A DNA stretch of 64,000 nt, taken from NCBI RefSeq assembly GCF_003986935.1, contig NZ_RJZE01000009.1, forward strand, positions 186,001 through 250,000, given 5' to 3'. The translations under genes and the position numbers were made by a program. The stretch comes from Paraburkholderia kururiensis JCM 10599 = LMG 19447 (GTDB lineage Bacteria > Pseudomonadota > Gammaproteobacteria > Burkholderiales > Burkholderiaceae). Under the pieces are notes generated by a model. The model did no database searches, was not told the DNA's origin, and saw only the letters and a program-made list of their open reading frames with translations. Below, piece by piece: positions 53,978 through 62,298 of the stretch (within the stretch, counting starts at the first letter, position 1; every line of letters begins with the position of its first letter).

Positions 53978-55495
53978 ATGGCGGCTAACGCGATACTCGA
54001 GACGACGGGCGTCAGCAAGTCCTTTCCGGGCGTGCGGGCGCTCAACCAGGTCGACTTCCGGCTCTTTCCCGGCGAGATCCACACGTTGATGGGCCAGAAC
54101 GGCGCTGGCAAGTCGACGCTCATCAACGTGCTCACCGGCGTGCATGCTCACGACGCCGGCGAGATCCGGCTGGACGGCAAGGCAGTGAGTTTCGCGACGC
54201 CGCTCGAAGCGGAAGCGGCCGGCGTTCGCACGCTCTACCAGGAAATCAACCTGTGCCCCAACCTTTCTGTGGCGGAGAACGTGTTTGCCGGCCGCCAGCC
54301 GAAACGGCGCGGCGCGATCGACTGGAAGACCATCAACGCGCGCGCCGCCGATGCACTGGCGGCGCTCAACGTGACGCTCGACGTCACGCGTTCGCTGGAC
54401 GCGTATCCCGTCGCCGTGCAGCAGATGGTGGCCATCGCGCGCGCTGTGTCCGTAGATGCGCGCGTGCTGATTCTCGACGAGCCCACCTCGAGTCTGGACG
54501 ACAGCGAGGTGGCGCGTCTTTTCGCGGTGCTGCGCAAGCTGCGTGACTCGGGCATCGCGATCCTGTTCGTCACGCACTTTCTCGAACAGACCTACGCGGT
54601 GTCGGACCGCATCACCGTGATGCGCAACGGCGAACGCGAAGGCGAATACCTCGCGAAAGACCTGCCCATGACGCAGCTCGTCGCGAAGATGGTGGGTCAT
54701 GAAGGTATGAGCGAGCGGCTGGAACGCGACGTCGCAGAGCGAAAGGCGGCGCCCACGGGCGACGCGCGGCCCTTCGTGGAAATGCGCGGCGTCTCGCGCC
54801 GCGGACTCATGAACCCCGTGGATCTCGACATCGCGCAAGGCCAGATTGTCGGGCTCGCGGGGCTGCTCGGTTCGGGCCGCACCGAAACTGCGCGGCTCCT
54901 CTTCGGCGCGGAAAAGGCGGACGGCGGCGAAGTGAGCATCGGCGGACGACGCGTGAAGCTGCGCTCGCCGCACGACGCCGTGCGCCACGGCATCGGCTAT
55001 TGCCCGGAAGACCGCAAGAAGGAAGGCATCATCGCCGACCTGCCGCTGCGCGAAAACATCGTGCTCGCGCTCCAGGCACGGCGCGGCTGGTGGCGCGCCA
55101 TTGGCCGCGCGAAGCAGCGCGAGATGGCGGACAGCTACATCAAGCTGCTGGGCATCAAGGCGCGCGACGCCGAACAGCCCATCGGCCTGCTCTCGGGCGG
55201 CAACCAGCAGAAGGCGCTGCTCGCGCGCTGGCTCGCCACCGAACCGAAAATGCTGATTCTCGACGAACCCACGCGCGGCATCGACGTGGCCGCGAAATTC
55301 GAAATCATGGACCGCGTGCTGTCGTTCTGCGCGAAGGGGCTCGCCATTCTGTTCATCTCGTCGGAAGTGAGCGAGGTGGTGCGCGTGAGCGACCGCATTG
55401 CCGTGCTGCGCGACCGCCGCAAGGTGGCCGAGGTCACATCCGAGGCGGCCTCCGAAGACCACGTCTACCGGCTCATTGCGGGAGGCGAACGATGA
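53978..55495 (+). CDS. ytfR: Sugar ABC transporter ATP-binding protein, YtfR-like
   Basis: A 505-residue double ATPase. NBD1 Walker A GQNGAGKST near residue 40, Walker [16 protein letters not shown]2 degenerate Walker A GLLGSGRTE, signature [15 protein letters not shown], Walker [17 protein letters not shown]. It begins 13 bases after ytfQ and its stop overlaps the next start (ATGA). Confidence 0.9.
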   Translation: MAANAILETTGVSKSFPGVRALNQVDFRLFPGEIHTLMGQNGAGKSTLINVLTGVHAHDAGEIRLDGKAVSFATPLEAEAAGVRTLYQEINLCPNLSVAENVFAGRQPKRRGAIDWKTINARAADALAALNVTLDVTRSLDAYPVAVQQMVAIARAVSVDARVLILDEPTSSLDDSEVARLFAVLRKLRDSGIAILFVTHFLEQTYAVSDRITVMRNGEREGEYLAKDLPMTQLVAKMVGHEGMSERLERDVAERKAAPTGDARPFVEMRGVSRRGLMNPVDLDIAQGQIVGLAGLLGSGRTETARLLFGAEKADGGEVSIGGRRVKLRSPHDAVRHGIGYCPEDRKKEGIIADLPLRENIVLALQARRGWWRAIGRAKQREMADSYIKLLGIKARDAEQPIGLLSGGNQQKALLARWLATEPKMLILDEPTRGIDVAAKFEIMDRVLSFCAKGLAILFISSEVSEVVRVSDRIAVLRDRRKVAEVTSEAASEDHVYRLIAGGER

Positions 55496-56529
55496 AACTC
55501 GTCAGAACGGCGCTCGCGCATCCGCTCGTGTGGCCGGTGGTCACGCTCGTGCTGCTCACGCTGCTCGATCTCGCGCACAACAGCGCGTTTCTTTCCATCC
55601 GCATGCTGGACGGTCACCTGTTCGGCGCGCCCATCGACATCCTGAACCGCGCGGCGCCGCTCGTGATCGTGTCGCTCGGCATGACGCTCGTGATCGCGAC
55701 GCGCGGCATCGACATCTCGGTGGGCGCAGTCGTGGCAATTGCAGGCGCCGCAGCGGCAACGGTGCTTGCGGACGACCCGTCGCAAGTCGGACTCGCGCTT
55801 GCCGCAGCGCTCGGCACCGGCATCGCGGCCGGCGTGTGGAACGGGCTGCTCGTTGCGTTCGTGGGCATGCAGCCCATCATCGCCACGCTGATCCTGATGG
55901 TGGCGGGCCGCGGCATCGCGCAATTGCTCACAGGCGGCCAGATCATTCCGATCGGCGCGCCCGGCTATCTCGTGCTTGGCGACGGCTACCTCGTGAGCGT
56001 GCCGTGTTCGGTGTGGATCGCACTGGCCGCCATCATCGCGACGGCGCTGCTCGTGAACCGCACGGCGCTTGGGCTCTTCATTCGCGCCATCGGCATCAAT
56101 CCGGTTGCCACGCGGCTTGCGGGCCTGCGTTCGGCGTCCATCGTGTTCGGCGTCTATGTGTTCTGCGGCGTGGCTGCCGCGGTCGCGGGCATTCTCGCCA
56201 GTTCCAACGTGCGCAGCGCCGACGGCAACAATGCGGGTCTGCTGCTCGAACTCGACGCGATTCTCGCCGTCACGCTGGGCGGCACGTCGCTCGCGGGCGG
56301 GCGCTTTAGCCTGGCGGGCACGGTGCTGGGCGCGCTCATCATCCAGACGCTCACGTACACCACCTACTCCATCGGCGTGCTGCCCGAAGCGACGCTCGTC
56401 GTGAAGGCTGCCGTCGTGCTCGTGGTGAGCGTGATCCAGTCGGCTACCATCCGCGCGCTGCTCGCGCGCCATCTCCAACGTGTCCTGCCTGCCGCGCGGA
56501 CCCGGCCTATCGTCGAGGCATCCGAATGA
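55492..56529 (+). CDS. ytfT: Sugar ABC transporter permease, YtfT-like
   Basis: A 345-residue RbsC-family permease with about nine hydrophobic segments and the signature IATRGIDISVGAVVAIAGA near residue 70. The start is set by ATGA overlap with ytfR, and its stop overlaps the next gene in the same way. It forms the channel with the next permease. Confidence 0.9.
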   Translation: MKLVRTALAHPLVWPVVTLVLLTLLDLAHNSAFLSIRMLDGHLFGAPIDILNRAAPLVIVSLGMTLVIATRGIDISVGAVVAIAGAAAATVLADDPSQVGLALAAALGTGIAAGVWNGLLVAFVGMQPIIATLILMVAGRGIAQLLTGGQIIPIGAPGYLVLGDGYLVSVPCSVWIALAAIIATALLVNRTALGLFIRAIGINPVATRLAGLRSASIVFGVYVFCGVAAAVAGILASSNVRSADGNNAGLLLELDAILAVTLGGTSLAGGRFSLAGTVLGALIIQTLTYTTYSIGVLPEATLVVKAAVVLVVSVIQSATIRALLARHLQRVLPAARTRPIVEASE

Positions 56530-57650
56530 GCGCCCTCAATTCCGGACCGCGCCGCCCGCTGCGCGAGCGCTGGCTGCGTCCGCTGATCGACCCGCGCACG
56601 CTGCCCATCGCCGTCACCGTCATGCTGTTCGCCGCGCTGTTCGGCTTCGGCTCGGTGATGTACACGGGCTTCTTCTCGCTGCAGGTGCTGCTCGGCCTGC
56701 TCGTGGACAACTCGTTTTTGCTCATCATCGCGATCGGCATGACGTTCGTGATCGTCTCGGGCGGCATCGATCTTTCGGTGGGCGCCGTGCTCGCCCTCAC
56801 CACGATTCTGTGCGCGGTGGGCTCCGAGCGGCTGCATTGGCCCGTGTGGGCCATCGTGGTGGTGGTGCTCGCGTTCGGCGCGCTCTACGGCGCCGCGATG
56901 GGCGCGCTGATCCACTTCCTCAAGCTGCAACCGTTCATCGTGACGCTGGCGGGCATGTTCCTCGCGCGCGGCACGTGCTTTCTCATCACGACGCAATCCA
57001 TCACGATCAACGACCCCGCCTTTCACGCGATTGCCGGCTTCAGCGTGCGCGCGGGCAGCGGGTCGCTGAACGCGGGCGCGCTGGTGGCGATCGTCACGCT
57101 CTTCGTCGCCATCTATATCGCGCACTACACGCGCTTCGGACGCAACGTCTACGCCGTGGGCGGCAACGAGCGCTCGGCGCTGCTGATGGGTCTACCCGTG
57201 GCGCGCACGAAGGTGCTCGTCTACGCGTTCAGCGGTTTTTGTTCGGCGCTGGGCGGGCTCGTGTTCACGCTCTACGTGCTCTCCGGCTACGGCTTGCAGG
57301 GCCAGGGCATGGAACTGGATGCGATTGCGGCCACGGTGATCGGCGGCACGCTCTTGACGGGCGGCGTGGGCTACGTGATCGGCTCCGTGTTCGGCGTGGG
57401 CATTCTGGGCACCATCCAGACGCTCATCACCTTCGACGGCACGCTCAGCTCGTGGTGGACGCGCATCGTGATCGGCGCCCTGCTCTGCGCGTTCTGCCTG
57501 CTGCAACGCGTGATCGAACGGCAGGCAACGCGCCGCAAGTCCGACGGCACAGGCGCCGGTGCGGGCGCGAAGGCCGGCCGCAAGCGGCGCACGGAGCCCG
57601 ACGGCGGTGCGCTGGCTACCCAGGGCGGAACGGGGGAGCTGGCGGGGTGA
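56526..57650 (+). CDS. yjfF: Sugar ABC transporter permease, YjfF-like
   Basis: A 374-residue RbsC-family permease with the signature IVSGGIDLSVGAVLALTTI near residue 75; the hydrophilic C-terminal tail (after about residue 325, rich in Lys/Arg/Gly) is longer than usual. Coupled to ytfT by an ATGA overlap. Last gene of the operon; it converges with an unknown membrane protein gene. Confidence 0.9.
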   Translation: MSALNSGPRRPLRERWLRPLIDPRTLPIAVTVMLFAALFGFGSVMYTGFFSLQVLLGLLVDNSFLLIIAIGMTFVIVSGGIDLSVGAVLALTTILCAVGSERLHWPVWAIVVVVLAFGALYGAAMGALIHFLKLQPFIVTLAGMFLARGTCFLITTQSITINDPAFHAIAGFSVRAGSGSLNAGALVAIVTLFVAIYIAHYTRFGRNVYAVGGNERSALLMGLPVARTKVLVYAFSGFCSALGGLVFTLYVLSGYGLQGQGMELDAIAATVIGGTLLTGGVGYVIGSVFGVGILGTIQTLITFDGTLSSWWTRIVIGALLCAFCLLQRVIERQATRRKSDGTGAGAGAKAGRKRRTEPDGGALATQGGTGELAG

Positions 57651-57663
57651 ATGCGGCACGGGT

Positions 57664-57709
57664 GACGCGATAAGCGTCGCGAGTTGAGCGCGGCGGGTTG
57701 AACGCCGCG
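57664..57709. terminator. Two hairpins in the convergent gap after yjfF
   Basis: GACGC-N5-GCGTC (57664-57678) and CGCGGCG-N7-CGCCGCG (57689-57709) occupy the 65-base convergent gap. There is no T-run, so termination is possible but not of the classical type. Confidence 0.4.
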
Positions 57710-57715
57710 TGCCGT

Positions 57716-58117
57716 TCACGACGGCGTGAGCCTCAGCAACAGCCGCCACGTACGCCACGCCAGCAACACGATGTGCAGCGCAAGACCGAGCGAAAACACC
57801 ACGATCAGACAGACGGCGGTCTTGCGCGAATCGTAGTGCAGCGCAGCCAGCGGCTCGTGCGAAACGAGCGAAACGGCCTCGCGCACGATGCCGAGCGCAT
57901 CGGGTACAAACACCAGCGCCACGCACACCGAAAGCACCGCGAGCGGCACGACGCGGGCGCGCAGCACCATCCTCACCTGATGCCGCCGCGGCCCGGCGTC
58001 GGCGGCGCGCGCCGGCACGGGCATTTCCAGCGCCCGGGCAATCTCGGGATACCACAAGCCATACAGCACGGTGACGGCCGCGGTCAGGAGCGACGCGGCG
58101 GCAAGCAGGTCGGTCAT
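57716..58117 (-). CDS. Small membrane protein of unknown function
   Basis: 133 residues with three hydrophobic segments (about 5-22, 58-75 and 103-124). No family recognised. A conserved-looking YPEIARALE lies after the first segment. The ATG at 58117 has AAAGGAGG upstream, at a spacing of 11. It follows the gene at 58195-58791 on the same strand by 77 bases and may be cotranscribed with it. Confidence 0.68.
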   Translation of the reverse strand: MTDLLAAASLLTAAVTVLYGLWYPEIARALEMPVPARAADAGPRRHQVRMVLRARVVPLAVLSVCVALVFVPDALGIVREAVSLVSHEPLAALHYDSRKTAVCLIVVFSLGLALHIVLLAWRTWRLLLRLTPS

Positions 58118-58194
58118 GCGGGCGGGCCTCCTTTGGGCTGCGGTTGGTGCTTTGGTGCTTTGGCGTTCCAGCGTTCCCGGTTGCCCGGCTGGCT

Positions 58195-58791
58195 TCATCC
58201 ATCGCCGAGATGATCGGTCTGCGGCGGCACTCCGAGCAGCTTGCACAATTGCTCGTAGCTCGACGGCCGGATGTCGTAGGTCGACACGCTGCCGCGCCGG
58301 CGCGTGACCGGCGTGAGCGTGCCGTCGGCGGCGGCGAGCAGCTTGTTCAGCTCGTCCACGATGTTCGTGTTGTTGAGCACCATGGTGTAGACGCCGCCCT
58401 CGCGGTCGTAGGCAAGACTCGTCATGGACGCCGCCATGGTGGCCCGCAGCCCTTCCTGCAACTGATACTGATATTTCGACAGCACCGAGCGGATCAGCCG
58501 TCGGCTTTCCGCCGACGTGGTCTGGAACAGCGCGGAGACGAACTGCTCGTCGGGAATGCGGCCCGCAAGCGCAATCGAGATCAGCAGGTACAGCCGGTAT
58601 TCGAGCATGTCGCTGCCGCGCTTGAGCACCTTCTGCCCGCGGTACATGGAAAGGTATTCGCTCAGCGCCGCCTCGGCATGCCGGCCCAGCACGCCGGGCA
58701 ACGCGGCGGCGTCGCAGCCGAGAATGCGGGCCAGTTCCTGCGCGCCTTCCGGGTCGAGCCGGTCGGGCGGAATCGTCACCGTGATCTGCAT
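58195..58791 (-). CDS. Protein of unknown function downstream of a LexA-type box
   Basis: 198 residues, mostly predicted helix (about 10-135), no signal peptide or membrane segment. No family recognised. The middle contains MLEYRLYLLISIALAGRIPDEQFVSALFQ and RRLIRSVLSKYQYQLQEGLRATM, which look like a packed helical domain; the C-terminus is shorter and polar. The ATG at 58791 has TGAGG 6 bases upstream; a GTG at 58803 is possible. Its start is about 50 bases from the operator at 58840-58855. Confidence 0.72.
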   Translation of the reverse strand: MQITVTIPPDRLDPEGAQELARILGCDAAALPGVLGRHAEAALSEYLSMYRGQKVLKRGSDMLEYRLYLLISIALAGRIPDEQFVSALFQTTSAESRRLIRSVLSKYQYQLQEGLRATMAASMTSLAYDREGGVYTMVLNNTNIVDELNKLLAAADGTLTPVTRRRGSVSTYDIRPSSYEQLCKLLGVPPQTDHLGDG

Positions 58792-58820
58792 GGGCGGCCT
58801 CACCTGCTGGAACTTCCAGC

Positions 58821-58848
58821 TTGCGGTTTATGGGAAATCCTGTATAAA
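58821..58848 (+). promoter_or_regulatory. Sigma70-like promoter, rightward, overlapped by LexA box
   Basis: -35 TTGCGG (58821-58826), 16-base spacer, -10 TATAAA (58843-58848). The LexA-type box covers the -10, a repression geometry. Confidence 0.5.
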
Positions 58849-58855
58849 TGTACAG
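58840..58855. promoter_or_regulatory. LexA (SOS) box
   Basis: CTGTATAAATGTACAG fits CTGT-N8-ACAG, the LexA consensus shared by gamma- and betaproteobacteria, with an AT-rich centre and a following TA. It lies between two divergent genes of unknown function and overlaps the -10 of the rightward promoter. Confidence 0.65.
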
Positions 58856-58955
58856 TATGCTGCGCGCCGCCGGTTCACATCGAGCGAGTATTTTTCAGAG
58901 AAAATTCCTGCCGGAACGGAGTGCCATGGGTGCCATGGAAACAGGGGTTCACGCT

Positions 58956-59312
58956 ATGCGCAACGGCAACGCGGCGCAGGGCACACGCGACGCTGCGGGT
59001 AACGAAGCGCAGCGCGTGCCGCCCGGCACAGCGGCCCACACGCACCCCATCACGCACCCCATGCCGGAGGTGGCGGCGTTCGTCGCGCAGTTGCGGCAGG
59101 CATTCGGCGACGCGGTGATCGAAGAAGCCGTCCATCGCGGCAAGGCTGGCGAGCCGGCTTTTTTCGCGGCGGAGAACGGTCGGACAGTCGGCACGCGGGC
59201 GCCGGCGTCTACGCAGTCGTGGGTGGTGGACGCCGCGGTGCGCGACCGGTATTACTGCCCAGGCTGCGACGGTTCGTGTGTGGGAACCGGCGCGCACTGC
59301 CGCCGCCCATGA
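58956..59312 (+). CDS. Small cysteine-motif protein, possibly LexA-controlled
   Basis: About 118 residues from ATG 58956 (AGGGG site 8 bases upstream; ATGs at 58926 and 58935 would add 7-10 residues). After a polar, probably disordered start comes PEVAAFVAQLRQAFGDAVIEEAV, a likely helix pair, then a C-terminal YYCPGCDGSCVGTGAHC, whose four cysteines (C-x2-C-x3-C-x5-C) could bind zinc. No family recognised. The only promoter visible upstream is the one overlapped by the LexA box. Confidence 0.6.
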   Translation: MRNGNAAQGTRDAAGNEAQRVPPGTAAHTHPITHPMPEVAAFVAQLRQAFGDAVIEEAVHRGKAGEPAFFAAENGRTVGTRAPASTQSWVVDAAVRDRYYCPGCDGSCVGTGAHCRRP

Positions 59313-59353
59313 AGTGCGAAACAACGGGCGCTACGGCGATACGGAGAAACGAC

Positions 59354-59707
59354 GTGCGATTCATTCTGACGGGTGCGGTGCTGTGCGCCCTGCTGTTCGA
59401 CTTCAGCTTGCCGGCGCTGGCCGGCGAGCACTACGTCGAGGTGTGGAACCCACCCGAAGCGCGGCAGCGCCTGCACAAGCCGGCGGCCGGCGCGCGCAAG
59501 GGGTCGCGCCAGAAGCGGGCACAAAACGGCGACCACACCACGGCGCGCAAAGTCGCAGATCCGGCTGCGGCCGGCTCGGGCAGCGCTGCGGGCAATGGAA
59601 CCGGCGCTGGGGCAGGGTCAGGCGCGGGCCGCGCCAAACGGCCACTCGATCTCGATCACGACATTCCGCGCAAGATCGGCCCGGACGGAAACGTCATGCA
59701 GGTTTGA
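59354..59707 (+). CDS. Small secreted low-complexity protein
   Basis: 117 residues. GTG start at 59354 with GGAGA 6 bases upstream; a longer ATG start at 59309 would overlap the previous gene by 4 bases and weaken the signal peptide. Signal peptide to about residue 24 (LPALAGE). The mature part is short, basic and rich in Gly/Ala (GSGSAAGNGTGAGAGSGAG), ending DHDIPRKIGPDGNVMQV. No family recognised. Confidence 0.62.
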   Translation: MRFILTGAVLCALLFDFSLPALAGEHYVEVWNPPEARQRLHKPAAGARKGSRQKRAQNGDHTTARKVADPAAAGSGSAAGNGTGAGAGSGAGRAKRPLDLDHDIPRKIGPDGNVMQV

Positions 59708-59775
59708 AGACGCGATGGCGCCGCGTCCACGTAGCGCCGCGCCCACATAGCGCTGCGGCTGCACGCGGACCTCAC

Positions 59776-59808
59776 AAAAAAAACTCCGGCACCTTCCGGT
59801 GGCCGGAG
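59776..59808 (-). terminator. Rho-independent terminator, leftward, facing no annotated gene
   Basis: Stem CTCCGGC-ACC with GGT-G-GCCGGAG (one bulged base) and loop TTCC, followed in the leftward transcript by eight U residues. All annotated genes on both sides run rightward, so it must end some other leftward transcript. Confidence 0.85.
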
Positions 59809-59849
59809 CCCAGTCCCATGTCAAGGAGTGTCATCAAAAGAGGAGACGG
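59776..59849 (-). ncRNA. Candidate small RNA, about 75 nt
   Basis: A leftward promoter can be read as -35 TTGTGG (59883-59878), 18-base spacer, -10 TACGAT (59859-59854), placing the start near 59847-59850. The RNA would have a CU-rich 5' part (CCGUCUCCUCUUUU), able to pair with ribosome-binding sites, and end in the intrinsic terminator at 59776-59808. No known family is recognised; existence is inferred from the promoter-terminator arrangement. Confidence 0.4.
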
Positions 59850-60141
59850 CTTCATCGTAGCCAGTCGTCGCCCGCCTCCACAACGAATGCTTTCGCATAT
59901 GCTTATCGCGGCGCTCGCGCGCGATCTCTCATCTTCCTCTCCCCGCGCTGCAATACCCTCGTCGCCTCATATCGTTAGCACGAAAAGTCGGTTCGCGCGG
60001 CTACCCCCGGTCACTAAGATGGCGGTTCAGGCTTACAGCCTGCCTTGATTTCGGCTTCGTGCTTCCCCTGTCCGGTCCCTTGCCGTCGCGCGTTCCCCGC
60101 GCCGCGAGCGCGCCGGCTTCCGCTAACGAAGGAGCATTGCG

Positions 60142-60801
60142 TTGACCCTTTTCGATTCCTCCCGCCAGCCGCTCATCGTGGGCATTGGCGGTACGACGCG
60201 GGCTGCGTCGTCCACGGAGCGCGCGCTCGACTTTGCGTTGCGCGGCGCCGAAAGCGCCGGCGCGCGCACACAACTGTTCGGCGGCGAGTTCCTGCATCGG
60301 TTGCCGCACTACGCGCCTGAAAACCCCGAACGCACGCAGGAGCAGCGCGAACTGATCGAAGCCGTACGCGCCGCCGACGCGCTCGTCATCGCCACGCCCG
60401 GCTATCACGGCGGCGTCTCGGGCCTCGTGAAAAACGCGCTGGATACACTCGAAGAACTGCGCAACGACGAGCGGCCCTATCTCGACGGACGCGCCGTCGG
60501 CTGCATCGTCACGGCCTATGGCTGGCAGGCAGCCGGTTCGGTGCTGACCTCGCTGCGCTCCATCGTCCATGCGCTGCGCGGCTGGCCTACGCCGTTCGGC
60601 GCCGGCATCAACACGCTGGAGACGCGCTTCGAGACGCCGCACACGTGTTCGGACCCGAAGGTGGTCGATCAACTGGCGACGGTGGGCAAACAGGCCGCGC
60701 AATTCGCCATCGCATTCAACGCGGGGCGCGCCGAAGAAGAGGATGAGGCAGTCGCATCGGCGGCGCATCGCAGTGCGCGGCTGCTGAGCCTGGCCGGTTG
60801 A
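60142..60801 (+). CDS. NADPH-dependent FMN reductase family protein
   Basis: 219 residues with a flavodoxin-like fold: IVGIGGTTRAASSTERALDFAL (phosphate-binding loop region) near residue 12 and ATPGYHGGVSGLVKNALDTLEEL near 84, the family signature around the flavin. It resembles SsuE/ArsH-like flavin reductases; the partner monooxygenase is not visible. The TTG start at 60142 has GGAG 7 bases upstream and no better start lies nearby. Confidence 0.85.
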   Translation: MTLFDSSRQPLIVGIGGTTRAASSTERALDFALRGAESAGARTQLFGGEFLHRLPHYAPENPERTQEQRELIEAVRAADALVIATPGYHGGVSGLVKNALDTLEELRNDERPYLDGRAVGCIVTAYGWQAAGSVLTSLRSIVHALRGWPTPFGAGINTLETRFETPHTCSDPKVVDQLATVGKQAAQFAIAFNAGRAEEEDEAVASAAHRSARLLSLAG

Positions 60802-61012
60802 CGACGTGCCGAGGGCGACGGGCCGGGCCTTCGCGCTCGGCCATGGAAGCTCGCGCATGCAGGCGAGGCGCTCATCCTCGTCTCTCTCGTCCCTCATGAG
60901 CGTTCCACACCGCGATCGATTTGCTTGCGAAGAAAGATTGGTTCCGCCGCCGCGTTGCGTTCCGTAGGCTGCTCTTCAGTCGTCAAATGAAGCAACCTTG
61001 CACGCGAGAACC

Positions 61013-61267
61013 ATGAACCGGGCTATCCAATACAAGGGCTACGAGGTCACGCCAGTCGCCCAGCGTCTGCCGAACGGCCTCTTCGCCGCCGGCCTCACCA
61101 TCGAGCGCGTCGCCATCGAACGGGTGGCCACGGAAACCGCCGCCGCCAACGAAAGCGACGCGCGTTCGTTCGATGCCCTCGACTACTTCTTCGACGAGGA
61201 ACATGCCCTCGCCTATGCGTCCCGCTGGGGCCGCCTGTGGATCGACAACCGCAAACGCGGACAGTAA
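61013..61267 (+). CDS. Small protein of unknown function
   Basis: 84 residues, soluble. The N-terminus (IQYKGYEVTPVAQRLPNGLFAAGLTIER) and C-terminus (FDALDYFFDEEHALAYASRWGRLWIDNRK) look conserved; a duplicated IERVA in the middle suggests a small internal expansion. No family name is known to me. The ribosome site is weak. It lies between the flavin reductase and the ferritin-like gene. Confidence 0.68.
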   Translation: MNRAIQYKGYEVTPVAQRLPNGLFAAGLTIERVAIERVATETAAANESDARSFDALDYFFDEEHALAYASRWGRLWIDNRKRGQ

Positions 61268-61361
61268 CCGGACCAGCGCGCCGCGCATTGCCGCCGTCAC
61301 GGCGCCGCTGCGAGGGGTGTGACAGAATAGGCGGCATCCTCGCCGCCTGCTCTCGCGCTCC

Positions 61362-62273
61362 ATGTCCGATACCCTGTCGCATGTTGCAGAAGACCACGCC
61401 GACGCCGATACGGCGTTCCGCCACTGGACGTTCGACACGCCCGGTCCCGTGCGCATCGGCTCCGATGACCACCGGCGCATGTTCTGCCGGATGCTGCTCG
61501 ACACCCACCACCCCTACAAGCCCGCCGTCATCGACTGGCCGCCGCTCGCGCCCGACGCGCTTGCGCGCCTCACGTCGCTGCCCATCTGGGACATGGCCGT
61601 GCAGACCGAAGGCCGCGCCTCGGTGCGCGTGAGGACCTACGCCGCGAGCATCCGCGAGCCGCTCCTTGCCGAAGCGCTCGCGCTCGACGCCGCCGAGGAA
61701 GCGCGCCACAAGGTCGTGCTCTCGAAGCTCGTGCAGGCCTACGGCATCGCGCTTGCGCCGGAGCCCGACTACATCGAGCCGCGCGATGCCGAATGGGCCT
61801 GGATGCTCACGGGCTACAGCGAATGCATCGACAGCTTCTTCGCCTTCGGGCTCTTTCGCGCCGCGCGGGAATCGGGTTACTTTCCCGAGCCGCTTGTCGA
61901 AACCTTCGAGCCCGTGATCCAGGAAGAAGCGCGCCACATTCTCTTCTTCGTGAACTGGGTGACCTGGTACCGGCGCAATCTGCCGTGGTGGCGGCGTCCG
62001 TGGCACGCGCTGCGCGTGGCGGCAATCTGGATTGCGCTCGTGCGCGAACGGCTTGCCATTGCGCGCGGCATCGACGCGGACGGTGGCGTGCACGACTCCA
62101 ACTTCCTTGCCGCCAATCGCGGCACGCTCAACGCAACGCTGACGCCGAAAGCGCTCCTCGACATGTGCCTCGAAGAAAACGAGCGGCGCATGAGCGGCTA
62201 CGACGCAAGGCTGGTGCGTCCTTCGGTGATGCCCGCCGTCGCGCGCTTCGCGCTGCGTTTTCTGAAACGATGA
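61362..62273 (+). CDS. Ferritin-like/di-iron fold protein of unknown function
   Basis: 303 residues. Two ExxRH motifs, EEARHKV near residue 110 and EEARHIL near 190, suggest a four-helix di-iron site as in ferritin-like or aldehyde-deformylating-oxygenase-like proteins. No signal peptide. It precedes the amidase gene by 25 bases and is probably cotranscribed with it. Function unknown. Confidence 0.7.
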   Translation: MSDTLSHVAEDHADADTAFRHWTFDTPGPVRIGSDDHRRMFCRMLLDTHHPYKPAVIDWPPLAPDALARLTSLPIWDMAVQTEGRASVRVRTYAASIREPLLAEALALDAAEEARHKVVLSKLVQAYGIALAPEPDYIEPRDAEWAWMLTGYSECIDSFFAFGLFRAARESGYFPEPLVETFEPVIQEEARHILFFVNWVTWYRRNLPWWRRPWHALRVAAIWIALVRERLAIARGIDADGGVHDSNFLAANRGTLNATLTPKALLDMCLEENERRMSGYDARLVRPSVMPAVARFALRFLKR

Positions 62274-62298
62274 CAAACCTGGGTGAGGAGCCTTGCGC

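Larger units (their letters stand above)
59708..60141. other. Intergenic gap between the secreted protein and flavin reductase genes
   Basis: 434 bases. No rightward gene is supported. On the leftward strand a possible promoter and a strong terminator bound a short non-coding unit (see the ncRNA entry). Confidence 0.55.

Noticed and set aside
59819..60048. A 76-codon plus-strand frame downstream of the terminator at 59776-59808
   Set aside because: No motif, no ribosome site of its own, and it lies opposite the predicted small RNA unit.
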